Source: Bolinopsis microptera (Eukaryota > Ctenophora > Tentaculata > Lobata > Bolinopsidae). From it: a stretch of 64,000 nucleotides of DNA. The position numbers and the translations under genes were made by a program. The DNA is taken from assembly GCF_026151205.1 (NCBI RefSeq), contig NC_087077.1:12312983-12376982 (forward strand), written 5' to 3'. The notes under the pieces were generated by a model that saw only the letters and a list, made by a program, of their open reading frames with translations, made no database searches and was not told the origin of the DNA. This document shows positions 12,387 through 24,000 of the stretch, piece by piece. Each line of letters begins with the position of its first letter. Positions within the stretch are counted from its first letter, which is position 1.

Positions 12387-13372
12387 ACCCTACCGGCTGG
12401 GGTATATCTCCAAAAGTAAAATAAATAGAACCTTCCGGTTTTCAACAAAATGTCCGTCTCGTAAATTTAAAGTTGGCTCCCCAGGAGGCAGGAGCACAAT
12501 TTGGGACAACTTAGATTTTGAATTAAACCAAAAAGTTTGATTTTGGGCTAAATAAAATATCACAGCTTTTAAACTTTGCGAAGTAATGTCGTTGTCATGA
12601 CTACTAGGCTCAATGCAGCGTGCGAAAGGTAAACTTGACGTGACGCGCGACGCCATACGTGCTGTTGAAAATCTATCACCTCTAGCAAGCCCAGCAGGCG
12701 GTAAGGTTTTCTGGGCTGATATTTTACGAGTATCACCCGTTAGATATAGATATAGCACGCGCCTTAAATAACGTTGCAAATTTATCTGATTTCAACTCAC
12801 AACTTTACAGTGCACTAGCTGTTGACCATTGTTAATGGTCTGGCCCGGCGCGCGCTACTTCGTAGCACTTGCCATCGTGAAGAAAGCGGCGCGCGCTACT
12901 TCGAAGAAATTTAGACGAGTAACATCCGTCAAGGTTTCCCAAAAAATGCTTAACGGGCGTTACTCGTCTAAATTTCTTCGAAGTACAAAGTATAGCGCGC
13001 GCCGCTTTCTTCTCGAATCTGCGCGCGCCCGGCCAGACCATTCCCAGAAAACCTTACCGCCTGCTGGGCTTGCTAGAGGTGATAGATTTTCAACAGCACG
13101 TATGGCGTCGCGCGTCACGTCAAGTTTACCTTTCGCACGCTGCATTGAGCCTAGTAGTCATGACAACGACATTTCTTTGCAAAGTTTAAAAGCTGTGATC
13201 ATTTATTTAGCCCAAAATCAAACTTTTCGGTTTAATTCAGAATCTACGTTGTCCCCAATTTGGCTCCTGGGGAGCCAACTGTAAATTCACGAGACGGAAA
13301 TTTTGTTGAAAACCGGAAGGTTCTATCTATTTTACTTTTGGAGATATACCCCAGATGGTAGGGTTTGCTGGG
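12387..13372. mobile_element. About 1-kb foldback element with long inverted arms
   Basis: The left arm (about 12387-12715; landmarks GGGGTATATCTCC, ACCTTCCGGTTTTCAAC, CTAGCAAGCCCAGCAGGCGG) is inverted in the right arm (about 13045-13372) with roughly 90% identity by eye. Nested between them is a second palindrome (about 12838-13035) made of GCGCGCGCTACTTCG and TTTAGACGAGTAAC arms around AAAATGCTTAACG. The whole insert can fold into one long hairpin. The overlapping frames of 129 and 151 residues on opposite strands are simply the two arms read in opposite directions, not a protein. Confidence 0.85.
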
Positions 13373-13980
13373 TTAACATGACAATGGTCGAGTGATTTCT
13401 CAAATGTCTAGTTTGTAGTTTAGTTTGCAAGCGTGTATACTTAATAGTAAGGGAATACAAATTTTTTTAAATACAAATTTTACCTGGATATTTGATATTA
13501 CATAGTTTGGTCTTGGCAACCCTACAACATATAATATCCAGGCAATCAAATTCTTCTTCGGAATTTCGCTGGATTGTACAACTTTCGTCTTGGTAGATTC
13601 CAAACACAAGGAAATTTTCCTTTTGGTTGGTAATATACTCAATGATGGAAGTATAGTGTATTGGCTATGCCCCGCTTACTAGTTTAGCTCTTTCTAGTCC
13701 CCTGCTACACGGCATGTAAACAGGGATTGGCTAGTTAGAAGCGGTCCGTGTAGGCCTTACACTGTGCTTTCAGCAATACTCATAAGAGCATTTGCAAACA
13801 TTTTTTTATATTTCAGTGGAAGGAGATTTGTAGGCCTATATAATAATGCTCATATCCTTCTATTGTAGCGCGATGCACTACTGGGTCGCGTCGCGCATCA
13901 AATAATTCTTCTCGCAACCACCGGTAGATCGGCGAGATGCACCACTGTGCCTCACCGAGCTGCGAAGGATTGACATCAGA
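13373..13980. other. Gene-free spacer
   Basis: No exon recognised. It is AT-rich on the left. The right part (13860-13980) is GC-richer and could be further decayed retroelement sequence linked to the next feature. Confidence 0.4.
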
Positions 13981-14337
13981 CATCGTGAATCAAATTCTTC
14001 TAGCAACTTTTGATTTCGCATAATCAATACGGTCCTGAAAGTTCAATAAGTTGTCTATTATGAGACCTATGTATTTCTGAGATTTGGTTTCTTCTTATCT
14101 TCTTCTATTTATGTGAAGACATTCATTTTCCAAATCAAGAGGGATTGACAGCCTGTCAAGATTAGGACATTTGTCGAATACTATGAACGAGGACTTTGAA
14201 ATATTTAGTCTCAGCTTGTTAATTCTAAGCCATTCATACAAAATGTTCATATCTTCAATTACATTGATACATGTTTCGTATCCAAATATCGGCGGTGCGC
14301 GCTTCGCGCGCGGAAAGTGGCATGCAACGTATGTCAA
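13981..14337 (-). pseudogene. LINE reverse-transcriptase C-terminal remnant
   Basis: On the minus strand the frame contains EDMNILYEWLRINKLRLNIS followed by KSSFIVFDKCP, the thumb-side block found after the YxDD motif in CR1/Jockey-type LINEs. A second frame then gives KYIGLIIDNLLNFQDRIDYA to about 13990. A frameshift near 14095 separates the two. It is a truncated dead copy. Confidence 0.7.
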
Positions 14338-14577
14338 CTATTACATTGTCGTTTAAGCCTCTAGAAATATTATATTAATATTTTTGTTTTATGAACCGGG
14401 CAAACTAGCAAAAAACATTTTGTGAAATTTAAAAAAATTATTCGGATATATATTTATGGATTGATTGTGTAATGAATTGGTGATTAATAATAAAATTGTG
14501 TTTTCTTTAAAAAATTGTCTTTTCTCAAAAAACCAAAATATTTAATCTTAAGATCATTTCAATAATTGAATATTCGT

Positions 14578-15061
14578 TTAAAAGCAGTGGCGATATACAA
14601 TTCTTCCATGAACCGTAATATCCACACATTGCTCAATACAAATTATTCGGGCTAAGAGACGTCCTGCAATTGTGTATTGACCAGTTGTTCCACTAACTGT
14701 AACTCGAGCTAGTGTATCACCGCATTGTCTTACTGCTACCGCACTTCTGTCTACATCATTGTGCAGATAAAACAGCTCTCCTTCTTTGTAATAACTGAAT
14801 AAGAAGTTATAAAACTTTTGTTCTGAGATTCTGATTTACCATACTAAAATTATTGACCCTTATCAAGGATAATATAATCTTTCTTTCTTTGTATGCAATT
14901 GCATCACAGATTCATTATACTATTGTGTTGTCATGAAACCATCTATGCAATTTTATTAAATTTGCTTATATCTCATAAAAACCTCATCATAATGGTCATT
15001 GAGAATTGTTTGGCTGGGTTGACTGTTGCACGTAACATATCTACTTCGTAATCCATCGTGT
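14578..15061 (-). CDS. SRCR gene exons 22-23: unrecognised C-terminus
   Basis: Exon 14983-15061 (phase 1 to 2; weak donor GTTTTT) and terminal exon 14578-14794 (72 codons, stop TAA 14578-14580). The last exon is fully open with a balanced composition ([20 protein letters not shown]) but has no start codon, so it is missed by ATG-based ORF finding. No membrane segment or GPI-type tail. Family unknown. Confidence 0.6.
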
Positions 15062-18000
15062 CTGTAATTGTAGATTATTATAATTCAATTTAAGTTTACT
15101 GTAAAGCGAAATTTAAGGAAAGCAGATTGCACAAGTAATGACTGAGAAATTTATGAAATTAAATGTAACCAATAATTTGGGTCCCTGTTATTTACAATCA
15201 TCTAATTTAAAGTGTATACTATAATTTTCATAATAATTGAATCTACCATTAAAACAGTAGACAGAGGCCAACTCGTGAGGAGCACACAGCAACACAGAGG
15301 AATTGCTGTTGTTGTTGTTGAGGTAGGCCCTATCTCGACATTGTCTTGTTCTTGCATCACAGTTTAGTCTGGTTGATACGAAGTTGGTTCCATTTCGAAG
15401 AAGCTGAGAAGGTCCCTTCCTCCCTGTCTCCCACCCAAAGTGAGAGCACAATATTCCTGCTGTTACATCTGTAAATCCATCGTCACAGACACCTCCGTAA
15501 GTCTCCATTTCAGGTTCAATCTTTTCCACTACGTGCAATCCTCTTGGATCACGTTGGGTCAGTTTGAACAGATCGGTTATGTTGCTTATCAAATCTGGAG
15601 GAGGAGCGAAAATATGAGGTTTTGTGGGTTATCTTACATGATATATTACATTATTTTGACTCTGTTTGGTATGTATATTATCGAAAGGAGCTTTTAACTT
15701 TCTTCTTTCTATATTACAGAATATTATATCTTTGAATATAACTCTAGTACCAAGTTGCTAACTCAAATTATATCAAACAGAAGTTTACCTGCATCAGGGC
15801 CACACCTTATGAAAATATCCTCAGAGTGATCGCAGTTATGTTCCAAGGAATATGTGCAGCCACTTGTAATATCATCAGTGTCGTTTAAATTACAGGCAAA
15901 GTCGTCCAAGACAATGTCATAGCCCAATTCACTGAATTTGGTTAAAATTTTAAAACCAATTTAAACCACACAAACAAACCCAAATGAAACAACACAATAT
16001 GTACAAACATGAAGACAACGACAAACATTAAAACACACACTTACAAACACACTCACATGTATAAATAAATGATAGACTAAGCCTTCAAAGAGGCAGTTTT
16101 TTAATTAATTAAATTAAATTTGTTATTCAAAACTCAAAATGACCTTGTTGATGGAAGACCTTGTGGATTTAAAGTAGCGAAAATATCTTCATCTTTAAAT
16201 CCAAGTTGTCTACATACAGCAGCGATGGAATTCTGGTTGAAGCTATCATCACAAACAGTACCATACACAAATTCACCACCTGTAATTTGTTGATACAGGA
16301 ATGTGATAGAATTTTCAACATGGAACAAATATCTCAAAGTGGAATATGGTTACAGTTCAGGCTAGGTAGTGCTATGCTAAGGTTTAGGGTTATGGTTAGG
16401 ATTCATGTGGGATTCCGTTCGGCAGGCTTCTTGGATACTACCAATAATTTATTGTTGGTACGATTTTGAACCAGGTTGTATAAAAAGTTAGAATACCTAC
16501 TTTTCAATGTGCAAATATCTTCCTTTGATTCAAATCCTTGAAGTTTAACTTTAAAGCAGAAAATCAACCTAAGAATCCTTAACACATAATAAATACAGTA
16601 ATTCTTAAGTGTTAACAGCCTTGTACAGTTTGTACTCACTCGGCATTGTGATAGAGGCTAGGAGCAGGCCAGAGGTGGCTCCACTTAAGTTGCTGTCCAT
16701 GTCTATGATCTCAAATTGTATGGTGACATTATATAGATCTGTAGCCTCATCCGATCCATCACCTGAACACGTTTAATTATTATATTTGTGATAATGATCA
16801 TACGCTATTGAGGCAGAAGGGGGGAGGATCCCAGGTTAACCTAATCTCCCACAATAAGGCAAGTGTTGTCACCAACATCATGTTATGTAATTTAAACATA
16901 GTGAGTACTATTATTAGATTAGTATAATAGTTGAAGAAGAATATCCGTAATCATGTTTAAATGACATGTTTATTGTTTACCTGATTCACAAGAAAGGAAG
17001 ACATCCTCGGAGTGAGAACAGTCGTGACTGGTCATGAAAGAGCAGCTGTCCCATTCTTCAGTAGGGCACGCTACTTCGTCAAGTGTTATATTATAGCTGC
17101 TTTGTATATCCCATATTGAACCTGAACTCCATTCTCGGGACCCTGTAAAGTTCATCTCTCTGCATATTGCTGCAGCAGTGTTATTATCGAATCTATCATC
17201 ACAGATAGTGCCACCGTGGTGTAGGATAAGATGAAGGCCATCTTCTCTGGTCTGCTGTCCATTAGAATCAACAAGCTCAAATAGACTTGCATTCCTTCCA
17301 GAGTGTTCTTCTTCTGTTAGAGAAATGTACGTTATTACAATCCATCCACATTACGTTCTTGAGACAGTTATTAAATTAGTTGTTTGTGAAAACTTTGATC
17401 ATTGAGATTAATAGTATTGACTTAGTTGTGGCACTTGAGGGAAAAAAATTCAGTTGAGAAATGGGACTTTTAGACATTACTCCTCAAACTAGGGGGCTTA
17501 AAATATCTTTTTTTATTTAGGCAGCAGCTTCCTTTTAATTAGAACTTTAAGCAATATTATTTTGTATAATACATATTATATAACGAAATCTTGAATAAAA
17601 ATAATTGTAATATGTATAATCAAGTACCAGATTGGCCGTCACTTATGCATGTAAGAAAAACGTCTTCACTGTGACCACAGTTGTGTAAACTTGAGTAAGT
17701 ACAGCTGGACCAAGTGTTGTTCCTGCAGGACACATCATCTAATGCTATACTGTACTCTTCCTGAAGCGGATATCTGGAACCAGACTCATATGAGGATCCA
17801 TTGGCTTGGTAACCCAACAGAGAGCAAATTGCATCAGCAGCATTTTGATCAAAGTTGTCATCACAGACCGTGCCATCGTTGTAGATAAGTAATCCAGATC
17901 TACCTCCATCCCGAGCATTCTCTCCACTTGCGTCTACCAAATTGAAGAGAGCTTCAGCAGAGTCTGAAAATGTGATTGACCTAATTAGTGACCTAATTAG

Positions 18001-21000
18001 TGACCTAATTAGTGACCTAATTAGTGAACTACAGGGTGTTTCAAGACTCGTGTCCAAATTTTGAATGGCCGTTAAAATCTAACAAATAGGTCAAACAGTT
18101 CGATTTTTGTTTAAATTATAGATAAACTAGAAAGCCCGTGATCACACGGAGAAAGGTAATAGTATTCTTTGGTAGTCAGTTTTTATCGCATCAAAAAATA
18201 TCCGTCACAACCGAATAATTACAGCCCATTAAAATTTAGTTCGCATTGAACACAACGTAATTACCACAAAACCGATAAAAATGACGTTAAAACAATCATT
18301 GCACGTGCACGTGCGTGAAATAACCCCCGTTACTATCATATACCTATACCTATTTCTCATCTATTTGCACGTGGGCAGTCATATGTACTGGGCGCCGTGC
18401 TCAGCCTGTCATTCCGACAAATTTCTATTCGGCGGAATAGCCTAGGGTCCCCAGGTAATGATATCACAATATTAACCCACCTGTATCACCAACTCTAAAA
18501 CCCACTGTTTTATCCCAATCAGGATTAAACTTGATGAATTCTACTGTACTAGTCACCCACTCTGAGGACAAACAATCTTCTTCATCAGATTCATCAAAAT
18601 TCATTTCTGCCACCAATACTCCGTTACACTTGATTGAAATACTTTCCAATCCCTGCTTAATGAATGTCCAAATCCTCACGTCATTTTTGGCGTCGGGTAG
18701 ATCTTGCAGCGGTGCGTCATTTTGGCACTCGGCAATGTAGAAGATAGGAGTATTACTTAATCGCACTACAATTCTTGCAAAATCGCTGCCTCTAATTTGC
18801 CCAACTTCAAAAAAGATTTCATCATCACTTCCTATCGAGGAGGTTGTCTTCACTTGAAAAGGTGTATCCTCCCAGGAGTGTGGAAACCAAACATCTTTTT
18901 GTTGAGTTTCCCAAGTCTCTCCTGAAAACAAAATAACCGAATTATTAAAACACTAGAAAACCCGTGGTCACAGGGAGGAAGCTAATAGTATTTTTTGTAA
19001 TATCAACAAAAACGATAAAAAATGCCGAATTTTACAATCTTTGCACTTGCACGTGCGTGTAACAACCCTCGTTACCATGGTTAGTGGTTACTACGCAAGT
19101 TCATATTTTTCGTTTGTTTTGCACGTGGGCGGTCGTACAGACAGACAGCAGAAATAATTCTCCGAATAGAGATTATTACATTTTAAAATACATATCAAAA
19201 ATAACCCAAATATTTCATCAACTTTCCGAACCAAGTAATTAGCTTAGTTGCCACCCTTTGGGTACTTTTAGCCATGTGTTCCATCAACAAATTAGATACA
19301 TCGAATTTAAATCTCTTACCGCGAAAACATGTCAGGTGGACATCTTCAGAATGACCACAGTTGTGCACTTCCGTATATGTACAATTTGACCAGCTCTGAT
19401 CTTGACAGTCGATATCATCAAGGTTTATATCTAACTCTTCCTGCATTTCAAACATCGGTCCATTTTCCCAGCCTGTTGATCTGGCATAATTCATTTCCTT
19501 GCAGATAACATCAGCAATATTGTCACTAAAACCATCATCACATACGGTACCCCCATTATAGGTCAGTAGACCCGGACCAAACCTCATGGCATTACCATCT
19601 TCATCAACCAGTCTAAACCTATTCCACCCAGGTTCCTCTATGTCAGGTTCCGGGACCTCTGTGACGGGACCTACAGTGTACTTACTATAAGTAAATAACA
19701 ATGGGTATTTTTAAAAGACATCTTTTAAAACAGCACAGCTCAAGAAGATTAAACTGGTTACAGGCCGAGCTAAATTTGCTTTACTAATCAGAATCTGAAA
19801 AGTTTTAAGTAATAATTGGTTTTAAAATACACTGAACTAACCAGGTTCACTTTCGAAGCAAGATCTGTCGGCATATTGCCATTCTGAGTCTGCAAAAGTT
19901 GTGTGTTCTCCAATAATGTAACACCCTGTCACCCCCCAACTGAGTGGACTGATCGCAATACCCTCGCATCTGTAAAATTTGCTTAGTGATAATTCCAAAT
20001 TTATGCAAGTATTTGTTGGCGACGAGCAGACAAGCTGCAATCTCAATTGTCTGGATAAAATGTCACTTTACAGTCCAGATTGGATTATATCATTAGTAAA
20101 ATACAAATAAAAAACCAACCTGCTCTCAGATAAACACAGCTCCACACAATCCTCCCTCCCAGTATATGTTACTTCTTGTATCACTGAGCCACTACTCCTT
20201 CTGTTGCTCATGAAGCAGGAGTCAATATCTGGTTCACCTGATCGTGTATAATCTGGTTCAACGGGTGTTGTGGAATGTGTTGGGTCAGGTCCTGGGTGTG
20301 TTACCTCTGGTACTGGACGATTACACGTCAGGAAAACATCCTCAGAATGTCCACAGTTATGTGTTTCTGAGAAGGTACAGGTGGACCAGCTCGTAGAATA
20401 GCAGTCCACATCATCCAGTGTGATATCATACCCGTTCCGGTCGTCCCTGTTTCCACTAGTATAGTTCGATGGGGATCCTGGATACCCCAATTCTCGGCAA
20501 ATAGCAATTGCAGCATTTGTGCCAAATCCATCGTCACATACAGTTCCTCCATTGTATAAGAGTAAACCTATCTCTCCATCCCCAACGTCATTGCCATCTC
20601 CGTTCACTATTCTAAATCCTTCGGCTGCAGCTTCTTCTAAAACAGCGATTGGTTACATCATAGACCAAACAATTCTTTGAAATTAATTATGTAAGAACCA
20701 ATATACCGATACTTTGCAAAGGCTGATTATGACAAACTGTCTACAAAAATGATAGAAGCTGTACAGACTGCAGATTAAGTGCGTGATAGCTTCTGTAGTA
20801 AAAAAAAGACAGTGAATGGAATTGACATGATGCGCAGTATTGGAAACCATCAACTGTATAAATAAAAGGGAAGATCCACTCAAGTTTATCCTTGAATTAG
20901 TTGTAAAAGCTGGATGAGATGACGAAGAAGACTCGTTAGAAATCTGAAGTAAGAGCTCAAAAAGAACTGCTAGAGTTATTTGGAAGCTACCTAGGAGCTA

Positions 21001-24000
21001 GCGTAAATCGACGAATAAAAATATCTTAAATTTACCTCCGCGACACAGGAGGAATACATCCTCACTATGTGAACAATCGTGGCTGGTTTGGAATTCACAA
21101 GATGCCCAATCGTCACTCACACACTGTACTTCATCCATTTTGATTTCAAAGTCGCTCTGTATGTCAAAGTCATTGCTGTTGCTCCAACTAGCTCCACTTT
21201 CATATCCCATTGCTTTACAGATCGCTCCTGCAGCGTTGTCATCAAAGGCATCATCACAAACTGTGCCTCTGTTGTAAAGCAGTAAACCTCTCTCTCCAGC
21301 CCCAACCTCATCCCCAGATTCGTTGATCAGCGTGAAAATTTCTACTGTCGCATTACCTGGAGATCGTGGGTTACTGTATCTCACTGTATCCGGTATCGTG
21401 TCTAGTCTATAGGTGCAATTACATAATATGTTACATAATATGTTATATAATATGTTAAACAATATGTTACACGATATGTTACATGATAATATGTTACATC
21501 ATTTGCTTTACTTTAAACTTGACGAGCAAGCTACAGACTACAGAGCCTGATAAGCATATTGTTTCTTATCTGAAAGTCACTAGAGCACTTTGTGAGCAGA
21601 GCATTGAATTTAATAAATTTGGGGAATGAGCACCATCACTATTTATTGGGGGTTCTCTTCCTCAACTTGATCTATGATCCTTAAGTATGATCTATGATAT
21701 TGATCACAAGGTATATAGTACAAAGCGTTTGATTTATTTTTTTAGGGTACATTTTCAAAATAAAGTGTTTCCCCCGATTGCAATCAAAGAGTTTGATTGG
21801 AGGACCAATAATTTAAAGTCATGGACATTACCTTGGGCGGCAGCACAAGTAAGGAATACATCTTCAGAATGTCCACAGTTGTGAGATGTGGAATAAGTGC
21901 ACTCCTCCCAGTCTCGGTTTCTGCACGCCACATCATCTAGTGTTATGTTTAGGGTTTCTGCGAATCTGTGAACCTGCCCACTTCTGAAGGTCATTGCTTC
22001 CGGATACCCCAGTTTTCGGCAAACTGCGTGGGCTGCATTAATATCAAAGTTATCGTCACATACAGTTCCTCCATTGTAAAGTAGCAGTCCTTCTTGCCCC
22101 CCTGACACTTGGTTCCCGTCCTGACTCATCTGACTGAACTCTTCCTGCTCCTCTTCCTGCTCCTCCTCCTCCTCCCTATCTGGGAATTGTACGGTTAACT
22201 ATCTCGTTAACAACAAGAAAACACATAAGCTATTAAGAGGTCCATGATGTGTGTAAAATCTAATCTTAAACAATAATCTCAGAACGTGTGTTTGTGCGTT
22301 TTTAATTTCAGAGCGGCTTAATCAAGAAAACGGTAAGAGTTACGGGGCTGGTTTTTATCGGTATAGTGCCGACAAAACTATGAGGAGGCCAAATGATTAA
22401 GGTTTTTTAAATCGGCTGGTGTTAAGTGGTTGAATTGATGGTTTTAAGGGGGCCGGGGGGGGGGGGGGGGGGTCTTCAGCAAAATTCTCTCGAAAAGGTC
22501 TATTCTAGCCGAGATTATTGCCGGTCAAAGGTCAGAGCTTATGTATAATTGTATTGCGTGAGCGATTTTCTAAAAATCGAGTCTAAAAATATATCTTCTC
22601 CTATATTTTTTGAGCAATCACCCTGAAACTTTCAGGATATGTTTTAGGGATCATTTAGAAGAGATAAGAAGTATTGAGCCGAATTTGAGATAGTCAAAAA
22701 TTGAAAATCGCTCACGCAATACAATTACACATAAGCGCTGACCTTTGACCAGCGATTATTTCGACTAGGAACAACAATGTTCCATGGGACCGAAAGCAGC
22801 TGATAGATATCACTCCCCTCTATCAGAAACAACTATAAAATCAATTTCGAGAGAATTTTGATGAAGACTTCCCGGCCCCCTTAAACCACAAATGCAAATG
22901 TTACGTAAAATGGCTCACATTTTCTTCCTCCTCGCTCTCTCTCCCATTACTGAATACTGCATATTATGTAGCGTTGGTTCAAACTTTTGACTAAAATTGT
23001 CGTAAACCAAATTTCATGAGAAAAAATTTTTCGACGACTAATTTTAAAGGAGACCAAAATTTCAGTAGAGCATATATGACATGACTATTGAATATTATTA
23101 AGCTTACATTTCCTACATTGATTATAGGGCTTTATAATTAATATAAGGACATCACTGTTCCTATTGTACAAAACCGTACCAAATTCCTATTGCACTTAAA
23201 GGGTTAGAGCTCCTCTTGGAGATAACATTTTTAATCGATCCATCTCAATGCATGGTCTGTTGAAACGGCTGAAGGATCATATCGACATAAACTAGGTCGT
23301 ACCGACAGAAATGGTAAAGTCAAAAAAGGGTGAAAAAGAAACCGAACAGCGTACTGAAGAACTTAGTGACACAGAGTCACAGACTCTGGATCTGATGTTA
23401 TTGAAATTCCTGAGTAATGCATTGCAGCTTTAAAATCTGTAATCTGCAGCTTAACCTGCTCAGACGGGTGCTCATTGTCGAATTGATAGATCACGTCCGT
23501 CTATGTCCGCTTGTCACATAGAATCCAAAAAGGACAGGACAGGACATTGCCGGATATTGACGAACAAAAGTGGACAGCAAAATTTGCTAAATGTTGCTAA
23601 ATTTTGCTAAATTTTGCTAAATTTTGCTAAATTTTGCTAAATTTTGCTAATGACGGCTAATAACGGCCAGGTAGCGTAGTTGGTTGATCATCGGATTTGT
23701 AATCGTGAGATCGCGAGTTCGAATCCCACTGCCTGCCTAGTTGTGGGGTGAGCGTCGTTGACGCTCTGCTAAGGATCCCGAGTGGTATATGTAGCCCCAC
23801 GGTTCACTCAGCCGAATTCTCGAGAAATCGGGTGTGAGGGTTAAATGAGGAGCTGTGCTTGATCAACACAGCGAAGCCTCGGGCGAAGAAAGTGTGGCAT
23901 AGTGCCTTAACCGTCGCTGGCCTTAGGAACGATCCTTCGGCTTCTTGTAATTTTAACTTCAAGCAATTGTCTAGAAACTTCCATTAACTTGATAAAATTG

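Noticed and set aside
12829-13284. 151-residue plus-strand ORF and 129-residue minus-strand ORF at 12390-12779
   Set aside because: The proteins are near-identical because they are the two arms of the foldback element read in opposite directions; low-complexity and no family.
23665-23739. Functional tRNA-Thr(TGT)
   Set aside because: A and B boxes are good but anticodon, T and acceptor stems have several mismatches and a SINE body follows.
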